From Bremia lactucae (taxonomy: Eukaryota > Oomycota > Peronosporomycetes > Peronosporales > Peronosporaceae): a stretch of DNA of 41,747 nt. A program made the position numbers and the translations under genes. Each line of letters begins with the position of its first letter. The stretch's first letter is position 1. This document shows positions 1 through 8,245 of the stretch, in pieces. Where the stretch lies: NCBI RefSeq assembly GCF_004359215.1, contig NC_090619.1, forward strand, positions 1,467,630 through 1,509,376, written 5' to 3'. Under the pieces are notes generated by a model, which saw only the letters and a program-made list of their open reading frames with translations, did not search any database and had not been told where the DNA came from.

Positions 1-104
1 GCATTAGACGCGGCCGGCGAATTAACGCGGCGCGTGCGCTTAGTGCGAGGTTGAGTGGGCGTCTTCGCAGACGACCCACCAACGTGGCCCCTTTTAGGTG
101 GAAT
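1..104 (-). pseudogene. 5' end of a Gypsy-type gag gene, start codon lost
   Basis: Read on the minus strand this matches the N-terminus of the gag-like ORF that begins at 37527 on the plus strand, with a basic stretch (TKRTRR) followed by SPAASNA. The codon equivalent to the ATG at 37527 is ATT here (104-102), so this copy has lost that start. It runs off the left edge, so I cannot say how much of the element remains. It belongs with the LTR at 233-748. Confidence 0.6.
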
Positions 105-232
105 CTTGGGCGCCGTGTATGGAAACACGTGCGCTAGAGTGATCGAGTGAACTAGCGGCGCGTATAGCTGCTCGCAGTTCCTCTCTCCTCTTTGACGAAT
201 TTAAAAATGTAATTCTTTTTTTTGGGGGGGAG

Positions 233-748
233 TGTAATGAGATAAAGTTGCCCTAATGTTACACAGTCCCCGTTAAGCACACTTGGTGTACTTAAGGGGA
301 TGGTCACTAATTAGACCCAGCACTCGGGTGTGGATCACATTTCTGACCAACCCTTGTGTATGTGATGCACATCGGTTCATCAAATGTAGGAGGGATGACG
401 CCTAGCGTCATCCGTTAGGCGAGGTATCTAGAAAGATTCGCTCGCAATACATATTAAGTGTTATCTATAGAGATGACATTTGAATTGGTAAAAATAGGTA
501 TTTTTATTTAAATTCTATTAAATATAAATCAGTCTGAAAACTACTTCCTACTTGGTAAGTGCGCACGAGGAGACGGATTACCGCTCCCGTGACGACACTT
601 AACCAGAGTTCTTAGTGTGTTGGGTGAGGTCGCTTACGCGCCCACCACAACTACCTCACTGCACGCAAGAGAAGCAGGTTAAACCGCTTACTCGCTGTGC
701 TAGGGTGTGTGTCTAAGTAGAGCGTGGCCGCATTACGACGTGCCCGCC
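233..748 (-). repeat. LTR-like repeat, inverted copy of 36848-37395
   Basis: This block is the reverse complement of 36848-37395 with scattered substitutions and small indels. In this orientation its left end reads TGTAATGAG after an A/G-rich run, and its right end reads CATTACGACGTGCCCGCC. The gag fragment at 1-104 lies on the minus strand beyond it, so it is best read as the 5' LTR of a minus-strand element leaving the window. No tRNA primer site is obvious next to it, so the exact termini are uncertain. Similarity to the other copy stops at about 748, which I take as the insertion boundary. Confidence 0.6.
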
Positions 749-905
749 TACATGCCAAAGTTGCTACTATAAAACTACCTATAAATACTGTGGCTATACC
801 GATTCCCAAATGGTGTGTGGTAACACCGGTTCTCTTAAATAAGTTTTCTTGTTTCATTTCCGTTTCGGCAAAAAAGTCAGAATGGTAAAAATAGCCTTAA
901 GCTTT

Positions 906-939
906 ACAAAGATAGACGGCAAAGACCGTCTATCTTTGT
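906..939. repeat. Perfect 14-bp inverted repeat (hairpin)
   Basis: ACAAAGATAGACGG, a six-base loop, then its exact complement. It lies about 115 bp upstream of the E2 start codon, between the LTR and the E2 promoter. It could be a transcribed hairpin, a protein-binding site or a relic of a small inverted-repeat element. The sequence alone does not decide. Confidence 0.7.
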
Positions 940-966
940 TGAGTATAAGTCTATTTTTTGCTTGTT

Positions 967-996
967 AAAGTGCCAGCTTATAAAGTGCCAGCTTAT
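967..996 (+). repeat. 15-bp direct tandem duplication
   Basis: Two exact head-to-tail copies of AAAGTGCCAGCTTAT, about 60 bp upstream of the E2 start codon. It looks like a recent slippage duplication in the promoter region. A doubled factor-binding site is possible but unproven. Confidence 0.75.
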
Positions 997-1016
997 GTCA
1001 TCGTCTAATATTAATA

Positions 1017-1032
1017 CTTCATTTCTTAATTT
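1017..1032 (+). promoter_or_regulatory. Oomycete initiator-like core promoter of the E2 gene
   Basis: The sequence CTTCATTTCTTAATTT matches the oomycete initiator consensus GCTCATTYYNCAWTTT at 13 of 16 positions. It lies 22-37 bp upstream of the E2 ATG at 1054, a typical distance for oomycete transcription starts. Position supports the call; the transcript start is not shown. Confidence 0.55.
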
Positions 1033-1053
1033 TTACTCCATCCTCGCACAGAA

Positions 1054-1677
1054 ATGGCACGTCGTCTGACAAAGGTGTGTGACGTGTAGCAGCAACGAGG
1101 TTACATATCTCTAAAATTTTGTTAACGACAGGAACTCGCTGAGTTTGAGAAAAGCTCGCTCGATTGGTGCACCGTTAGCGCCGTTAACGACGATCTGATG
1201 CACTGGAATGCCATGCTTGCGGGTCCTGTACGTTAATTTTGCAGCGATTGCTGACGACGTCTGACGTATTAATGTTGTTGCAGGATAACACGCCTTACTC
1301 GGGCGGCGTTTTTAATTTGGATCTGCAGTTTCCTGCTGAATATCCTTTTAAGGCGCCCAGGGTACGCTTTCTCACTAGAGTCTACCACCCCAACGTCAAG
1401 TCGCAGTCGGGTGAGATTTGTGCCGACATTATTAATGAGGTCCGTTGCACCTTGATGCGAAAAAAAGATCGAGATTAACATGGCATATGTGTTGTTTCTT
1501 AATTAGCATTGGGGTCCAACCTTGAATGTACTACATTGCCTCACAGCTATCAAGCAGATTTTGGAACAGCCAGACATAGACAATCCATTAGAACCAGACA
1601 TTGCCAAACAAATGCATGAAAATAAGATTGACTTTTTAAAGACAGCGGAGGAGTGGACTAGGCAGTACGCCTCTTAA
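1054..1677 (+). CDS. Ubiquitin-conjugating enzyme E2 (147 aa, four exons)
   Basis: Exons are 1054-1074, 1132-1227, 1284-1439 and 1507-1677, separated by GT-AG introns of 57, 56 and 67 bp. The join is open from ATG to TAA and gives 147 residues, the normal length of a class I E2 with just the UBC fold. Visible hallmarks are the N-terminal helix (KELAEFEKS), the GGVF strand, the YPFKAP turn, the HPN motif and the active-site cysteine in GEICADII. The C-terminal helix ends EEWTRQYAS. E2s carry ubiquitin as a thioester on that cysteine and pass it to E3-bound substrates. The HPN-to-Cys spacing is one residue longer than in UBE2D-type enzymes, as in UBE2H, so I do not assign a subfamily. Exon 1 is only seven codons and rests on splice sites and family fit. 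A single open frame would miss most of this gene. Confidence 0.85.
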
Positions 1678-1969
1678 GCCGAATAGTGAAGAAAACGACC
1701 TATAAATAATTTCTTTAATATCGAAATAAGCATTTCCTTTGCTGTACGATGGCGTTGGAGGTTTCGCCGCTTAAGGCAAATTGGTAGCAGCAGTATCTTC
1801 AACAGCCCATGACCATATCAGCTGGAATGCAAGTTCTGCTGCTTTGCTTTAATACGCCCCTTTTCTAAGCGGGGCAGATTTTGCCGCGAAGCGCATACGT
1901 ACGTTGTGGCATTGTACGGTGCTTTGAAAGCATCACGCGATGCGTCATTTCAATCTGCAGAGGCGAATT

Positions 1970-3240
1970 TTCCCTTAAAATGGCCATTTCAGCTTTTGAT
2001 TACGCAGCATGGAAGCTCAGTTGTTCCATCGTTTATTCGAGACCTGCCTCAGGACATGAAATTTAAGCTCGAGTAGCACTAGACTGAAGAGCGAGACATT
2101 TACTGGCGCTTAAACCAAAAATCGACGGCTCTCGCCATCTGCCACTCGGGGCCGGGAGCGTGGGAGCCTGAACAATATATAATATCTCGCTGTCCACCCG
2201 GAATGCTGTTTATAAAGTTGGTGGTACGATGTTCGAGACGGACCGAGTACTTAAAGCATGGTCCGACCGGATGTACAAGATGGGCGAGATTTGGGTACTC
2301 ACAACATTTTAAAGAAAATATTTTTGTGGATGTAGGAGTGAAACCTGAAGCGGTTAAGATCGTACCAGAAGTTGAAGACAGGAGCTTCTTTAATCTAGAA
2401 AAAGTAAACCAGGTGTTCGACCTTGCCAGCAATGCAGCATTTGAGTTGACAAACGACCGTGTTCTTTTCCATTTTCAAGTGGGAAGAACGAAAAGCATGG
2501 AAGGTGTTGTTGACGGCATATTTTGAAGCATGTACGGTGGAGGAAGATGTTGCTCTCGTACTCTTGACGAACGGACACCACAGTACCTTAGTTGTAGCTT
2601 ATGATTTTGTGAGTGTTATTAAAAATTTCGCATTCGAAGCCGTGGGAAAAAAGCTTGAGGAGCTCCCTCATATCCTTGTGCTCCCTCCACATCTTATGCA
2701 AGATGCGTTGCCCTCTCTGTACAAAGCTGCGACTGCATTCGTTTTACCTACGCGTGGTGAAGGCTGGGGCCGACCGCATGTGGAAGCGATGGCAATGGAG
2801 CGACCTAATATTGCGACTGCTGGAGTGGCCCTACAGAATCCATGACCGAGGAAAATCATTCCTGCTCAAGATTGACGGCCTTGTGGAGGCAAGTGGATGA
2901 GAAAAAGGTGTCAACGAGTTGAAAGAAACTGTGTCTAGCTAGTCTCATATATCTTGCAGATAAGGAATGGCGCCTTTAACTGTCATACGTAAGCTCATTC
3001 CTCGTTGTCGCTTCTTAAAAAGCTTTTGCGTCGCATTGAGCAACATCCGTTAGTAAAAGCTTACAAACATTATTACCTTGTCATGCTAAATACTTAATGG
3101 TTTCTTGCATGGTTGCAGGAAGCGGTTGCGAAGGCCAAGCAAACTCGCAGAGACATGGTCAAGAAATATTCTCCTAAAATAGTTTATTCTCCTAAAATAG
3201 TTGGGGACATCGTCCTTGGTCACATTACTCGGATTATTTA
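1970..3240 (+). pseudogene. Group 1 glycosyltransferase (GT4-like), frameshifted
   Basis: Pieces of a group 1 glycosyltransferase lie in order in different frames. An upstream stretch includes ICHSGPGAWEPEQYI (about 2138-2183). TDRVLKAWSDRMYKMGEIWV follows (about 2236-2298), then a frame change near 2312 leading into VDVGVKPEAVKIVPE. The C-terminal GT-B part carries the nucleotide-sugar signature EGWGRPHVEAMAM (about 2758-2796). The last piece, EAVAKAKQTRRDMVKKYSP, follows what looks like an intron of about 70 bp ending at 3118. Frame changes near 2312 and around 2450, and a break after about 2845, mean no full-length product. Intact relatives transfer sugar from an activated donor, but donor and acceptor cannot be read here. 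It could be only a poor assembly of a live gene, but the number of breaks favours decay. Confidence 0.7.
3167..3202 (+). repeat. 18-bp tandem duplication in the glycosyltransferase relic
   Basis: TATTCTCCTAAAATAGTT occurs twice head to tail. It adds six codons in frame (YSPKIV repeated) near the C-terminus of the broken glycosyltransferase, and looks like replication slippage. Confidence 0.85.
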
Positions 3241-3342
3241 GCATGTCGGTTTGCAGTCTGAAGCTGCAATAGCTCACCAAGAGAACCTATATTGCTGTTG
3301 ATAGACATACTTGAGCATAGCATGATATTCTGTTTCCATTAC

Positions 3343-4609
3343 TTAGGTTGCAGTCTTTAAATTCCCCGCACAGTCTACATCATACTCGTCTTGTGTTAAC
3401 CAAGTACGATGCAACCAAAGACCTTTTGTCGGCGCAGATGGACCGGGTTGAACAGAACCATCTAGAACTCTTTGCATTTGGACTGGTTGCTGGTTTCCTT
3501 CGCCAATCGGCCGCAAAGTACCAATGATACGCCGTACCATATGCCGTAAGAAGCCGTTTGCAACAATCTCGATGCAGATAAAATGCACTGCCGTGCCTCC
3601 TTCTCCTCGCTCCATCATTTGTTCATTGTGTGCGTCAGCCGATGCAACTTTGCTGTCCGCGGCGCTTCTCAAATCATTGTAGGAATTGGTTGAATCCAGA
3701 ATCTTGCCGCTTCCGCATATTTTGGGGTTCAATGAGAAATCTACGTTCCTTTAATCATAATAATGACCCATCCTCAGCCTCAACGTAATAAAAGGCATTG
3801 GCAGTATTGAGCCGTACCGTCGGACCACCACCTTGGTAGAGATAATTGTTCGTGTTGTTGATATATTTTCATACATTGGCTTGGAGAGGCCTTTTGAAAA
3901 TGGCCTAAAGTCGTGAGTTCCTTCTATAAATCTGTCACCCACAATTGATCAGCCTAAATCCAACAACAACTCAATAACATCCTTCTCACTTTAGTGCTTG
4001 ACGAATCTGTTCAATGTCGATTCTCCTTCCAAGAAACCACGAATACTTCCCTAGCTTGAGATCTGGACGATGGCCTTGCTGCAAGTAGTAAATGTACTTC
4101 TTGCAGCGCGACCGAATCCGTGATGGACTTGTCGTTGGCACTGTCACCCCAAGCACGACCACGCGATCAGTATCCAGCCTGCCACGACAAATTCTCATTA
4201 ATTCTGCTTAACACAATTATGGATCATTCTTACTTGGCATTCACGCGGTCCTTGAACTCGATTAATGTCATCGTCAGCTCTGAATCAAGTCGAATGAAGC
4301 CATATTGCTACGTTATCACTATAATTTTAGTCGACACTTAAGACTTCTAGCCAAATACAAACAATGGTATATCAATCCAAGGGTTCCTACATAAAGCGCG
4401 TGGGTCCCTGCATCCGTGCGACTGACTCCTGTGACGTTGACTCGCTGACCAGATCCCGACACCTCCGTGACTGCGGCCTCTATTACTTCCTGGACACTAC
4501 CTTGATCATAGATACATCTGATTCCTCGCTGCTGTCGCTGCCATCCTATATATCCTGTCCCGTAGTACGCAACATGTAGACAATATCGGCAGCTCGTCGA
4601 CGGGTACAT
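3343..4609 (-). CDS. truA: tRNA pseudouridine synthase, TruA family (333 aa, five exons)
   Basis: Minus-strand exons are 4609-4391, 4307-4234, 4178-3990, 3931-3818 and 3748-3343. All introns are GT-AG and the joined frame is open for 333 codons. TruA-family enzymes convert uridine to pseudouridine in the tRNA anticodon region. Seen directly: the N-terminal YYGTGYIGWQRQ segment, the catalytic aspartate in SRTDAGTHAL, the RCKKYIYYLQ strand, the GTHDFRPFSKG motif, and the C-terminal ANGFLRHMVRRIIGTLRPIG block. The ATG at 4609 is the first after an in-frame stop upstream. It is convergent with the glycosyltransferase relic. The gene looks intact. Whether it is the PUS1, PUS3 or an organelle-type paralogue cannot be told from motifs alone, and no clear targeting peptide precedes the ATG. 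Confidence 0.85.
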
Positions 4610-6887
4610 CGGCTCAAATGCAGAATACTGCAATTATTTGTTCAATTTCAGCAGTAAAATAATTAGTGTGAAATAAAGATAAACAACAACATCTTGAGTT
4701 GACGCTGAAATGATGTTTAAAATTGCATAAAACATATTCGGGAAAAGACGTCGCGAAGATCACATTCCCAACGGTATCACTACGAGCTCGAATGACCTGG
4801 CCACCTTTGACAAAAACTTCAGCGTGTCGTCATTAATGCTCCGGTATGTTGTTGGATCCACTAGACGAGCCGCGAGCAGCAGCCTTAAGAAATACGAAGG
4901 TAGTGCGCCATGGCTGACTCAGATTGATGGAGTCATTGACCAGAGCTTTGTAAACGTGAACACGAGTCTCGATCATTTGAATACTACACGTAAGCAGCTA
5001 CAAGGCTTCCTATACAACAACAGAATAGCTATTTTCTGACACATTTCCTTCAAATTCTCGCATCAGAACTTCGCGTGAAAAGGCATGAAGTTCAAAACCG
5101 AGCGGTTTGAGGCACAAATTTATAGATTCAAAGTCCAATGAATTACTAGAGAAAATTGATTGAAGCAGTGCAGCAGGCACATATTAGATTTGACTCGAAA
5201 ACAAGCTAACAAGTGAGGTGCAACTCGATCACGAAAAAAAAATGACTTGCTCATGCTGCAGAGAAGTAATGCTAAGACTCTACCAGACTAATTCGTATAA
5301 AAAATCCTGCTGTTGGTCAAATGCCTGCAATCAACGCATTGTATACTGCTGTCGAAGCTGTGAAAGAGCTGTTTCGTGCCAACCTTTTCCTATGATGTAA
5401 AAGAACAGCTAACGTATTATTGATGATGCTGTTTTTGTGAATAGGCTGCATAGGGAGCGAGAAGATATTCGCACAATAAAGAATTCGACATAAAGTGAAT
5501 TAAATGCTCTGGTTTTAGAGGCAGCAGCAGGACATCCTATAAAAATGCTTTAACTAAGGAAAACTTGAGAAATCGAGTGACCTAAATACTTTCTTACGGC
5601 TGCTCTGTGCTGTGCTGCGTCGTATTGCCAAGCGTCACTTTCTCGTTGCCATGTATTTCGAAGCCGATGAAAACAATCGGGACAACAGCATGCTTCATTT
5701 CGTGACCAAAATTCCTGGCGTTCTGGATGTAAAATGTAACACCTTCAGAGACCCTCACTAACGAGCGCGAGAAAATCGAGGACATAAAGAGTGACTTAAT
5801 ATTAGCAAAACGTCATGTGAGCCAAATGTTTTCCTCTTATCTGACGCGCATGCAGAATTCGAGATTTTTGAAATCGTTTTGCAGCAACACTTGTACCATC
5901 CAGCTTCGAAGACACGTCATTGTGACTGTCCGTGCAATGATGGACAATAAACCGACACATGCGTCTGACCTTGCAAGTGTCCTTAATCATCCATTTTAAG
6001 GTGGTTAAAGGAGTGTGCGAAAGTTGCGCGCGATGTACGAGACCCAACGCTCAACAATCAACACTTGCGGACCAAAAAATGTCACGTATGCTGACCTGGC
6101 TGTCATTTCTCATGATAACGAAGGGACGAAAGAAAGCATTCCAATCCCATTTATCCTCTCGAAAGGATGACCACTGCATTCGACGATTCGTGAGACTGAA
6201 ACTACTTCATCAAGTGTTAAGGAGAAGAAAGCAGCAAGAGATTAGAGCTTGAACTTTAACTTCATGAACCTGATTTCTACACACAGGGCTCCAACAGGCT
6301 TCACTGGGAAATAATACGCGAATTGGCATGCTAGAATACGCCAACAGTCCATGCGACCTTACTGCTTTGTCGTACCTCCAAAGTGTGGCAGACGATTCGG
6401 GAACAAAGGATAACAATTCTTTAGCACACTGTGTTGTGACGTCGCCAGCACTCAGTACAAGTCTACGAATTGCAAGCGGACGATGCCTTTTAATTTGCGT
6501 CGTGAAATTTGGTTACATTGCTGCTACTGACTGCACATTTACTTTTGGTGGCGTTAATTAGATAACGGGCTCTTCGTCAAGGCCTCACAGGATTTCTCTG
6601 CTCGTATTCTCGTAAAGGTGAAGTATCACCATTGAATCTCATGTCTTCATCGTGTTTATTTGCTTCACGTCTAGAACATGCAAATGAAATTATCAGCTCC
6701 TTAATTTGTATGAGTTCCAACTCGAAATGTTTATGTTAGCAAATCACGGCGCCTATTCACAGGAAGCTTTTCGGGCTCTTTAGCACTTCAATGCCTCCAC
6801 ACCGACCACTTATTAAGAAAGCGTCAATAAACTTGACAGCCTTTTGCTTTATTGCATGCTAGAAATCATTTTTCAGTGTTAAAATGG
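4610..6887. other. 2.3 kb without a recognisable intact gene; decayed coding-like patches
   Basis: No long frame is open on either strand. Plus-strand patches look once-coding. One is at 4824-5039 (71 codons, ending HLNTTRKQLQGFLYNN). Another, around 5615-5760, reads KRHFLVAMYFEADENN followed by HFVTKIPGVLDVKCN. A third is a basic stretch near 6190-6250. Stops and frame changes separate them, and I could not build splice sites that join them. I do not recognise the family. The segment from about 6250 to 6887 shows nothing I can support apart from the downstream flank of the next gene. Confidence 0.4.
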
Positions 6888-8042
6888 CTAATTGTCTGTG
6901 TACTCACACTTTTCATGATTAAGTAATAAATTCAAGTCTGACGCATCTGTGTATGAAGAGGGAAGGTCAATAATTGATGGAAAAAGCGTTCGGTTGGTGT
7001 TGCTTAAAAGTCTTGACCGCGTCGAAGCAGACGCAGTGGCGGGATTAAAAGCTTCGCGGCTGTTGAGAAAGTCGGGTAATGGTGGCAACGATCGATGTGC
7101 TGGAGGTAGCACGATCGGCATGCGCGGCAGTAGCTGTTGCTGAGAAATTGGCAGTGCTCCAAGTGCTTTGGCAGGCAGTGATAAACTGACAGAAGACATG
7201 ATTGGAGAGGAAAGAGGAGGTCTCGAGGCCACCACCGCTACAGCACGAGCAACAGAAGGCAAACCTATTGACATCGTGCTTCCCAGTGCCCCTTTCGTCT
7301 TCAGAAGGGTTCCCGACGTTTGGAAAAGTGCCGATGGCAAAGGTGGATGTAGCAACGCGGAGGAATTGGGTCTTGACAGATGAGGCAGAAGCGGAAGTCC
7401 TTCAATCTGAAAATTTTGGACTCGTTCAGTCGGCGGTGGTGTTTGTGTGCTGCTACTGAATACCAATCTGTTGAGAATTTCTCGCTCTCTCTGCTGCTCT
7501 TGGTGCTGCCGCAACGTCGGCAGTTCGGGCGCAAGTCTCAAGCACGGTAGTCGGTCTCCTTCCGCCACTGACGGCGGTAACAAGGGCACTTGTACTGGCA
7601 GCAATGCGAAATGGTCCTCCAATAGTTGTTTTCTCCTTAGTTGCCGCCGCTGACGTCCAATACGCAGCCGCGCAAGTTCTCGCAAATGTTTGCGTTCGTC
7701 CTCGTCAAGCGTCTGACGACGCTTGCGCTGCCGCTCTCGCTGCTTTAGTAAAATTTTTGCTTTTTCGCGATCACTAAGACTTTGTCGCCACAGCTGCTGT
7801 CGCCGTCGATTCTGCATGCGCAGTCGATCGCGCGCCTCATCGTTTAAAAGTGACCGTCGTTCGCGTTGTCGGCGAGTATTCTGCTCGCGCTGAGATTCTG
7901 CTACGGGTTCAGAGGCATGCGACAAGGAGCGAAAATGACGATACTTGGCGGCACGTCGATTGGCTAGCCGCCGACGCCGTTGTTCGGTCGATTCGCGAGG
8001 CGGTGAAGCATACTGCCGACGGATGTTCGGCGGCGTGTCCAT
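6888..8042 (-). CDS. STPR-repeat protein, probable DNA-binding (384 aa)
   Basis: Single-exon gene, ATG at 8042, 384 residues. Residues 18-40, 44-66, 67-89, 90-112 and 113-135 form five units of exactly 23 residues. Each has acidic residues near its start, many arginines, and ends in RSL, SLL, QSL, QTL or RQL; only units 1 and 2 are separated, by three residues. This matches the 'score and three' (STPR) repeat first described in the silkworm factor FMBP-1, where the repeats form a DNA-binding helix. The rest (about 144-384) is low in charge, rich in Pro, Ser and Leu, and probably disordered. I infer a nuclear DNA-binding protein; target sites are unknown. It follows the HtrA gene on the same strand with 203 bp between them. 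An arginine-rich RNA-binding or coiled-coil role is the main alternative. Confidence 0.65.
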   Translation of the reverse strand: MDTPPNIRRQYASPPRESTEQRRRRLANRRAAKYRHFRSLSHASEPVAESQREQNTRRQRERRSLLNDEARDRLRMQNRRRQQLWRQSLSDREKAKILLKQRERQRKRRQTLDEDERKHLRELARLRIGRQRRQLRRKQLLEDHFALLPVQVPLLPPSVAEGDRLPCLRLAPELPTLRQHQEQQREREILNRLVFSSSTQTPPPTERVQNFQIEGLPLLPHLSRPNSSALLHPPLPSALFQTSGTLLKTKGALGSTMSIGLPSVARAVAVVASRPPLSSPIMSSVSLSLPAKALGALPISQQQLLPRMPIVLPPAHRSLPPLPDFLNSREAFNPATASASTRSRLLSNTNRTLFPSIIDLPSSYTDASDLNLLLNHEKCEYTDN

Positions 8043-8245
8043 TTCTTAATTCTTTGTCTCATCTTGTCAGTAAAAAAAATTAATTGTCCAAATACGTTAA
8101 TTACAAGCGAGAATTGTTACAGTATTGGGTAGAGCAATAGTAACTGCCAAAAGCCGTTCAATATATTTTACTTGGCTTAAGCCGTCTTGGTCTTTGATCC
8201 GTGTATGTTAGGTTGTATTAGCTTTCATTGCCCGGTAAAGCAAGT

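Noticed and set aside
651..857. 68-codon minus-strand ORF with a hydrophobic stretch
   Set aside because: It runs from flanking DNA into the LTR, so it is a chance frame across an insertion boundary and not a secreted protein gene.
7168..7653. Plus-strand ORFs inside the STPR gene
   Set aside because: They are shadows of the long arginine-rich minus-strand gene, with no domain of their own.
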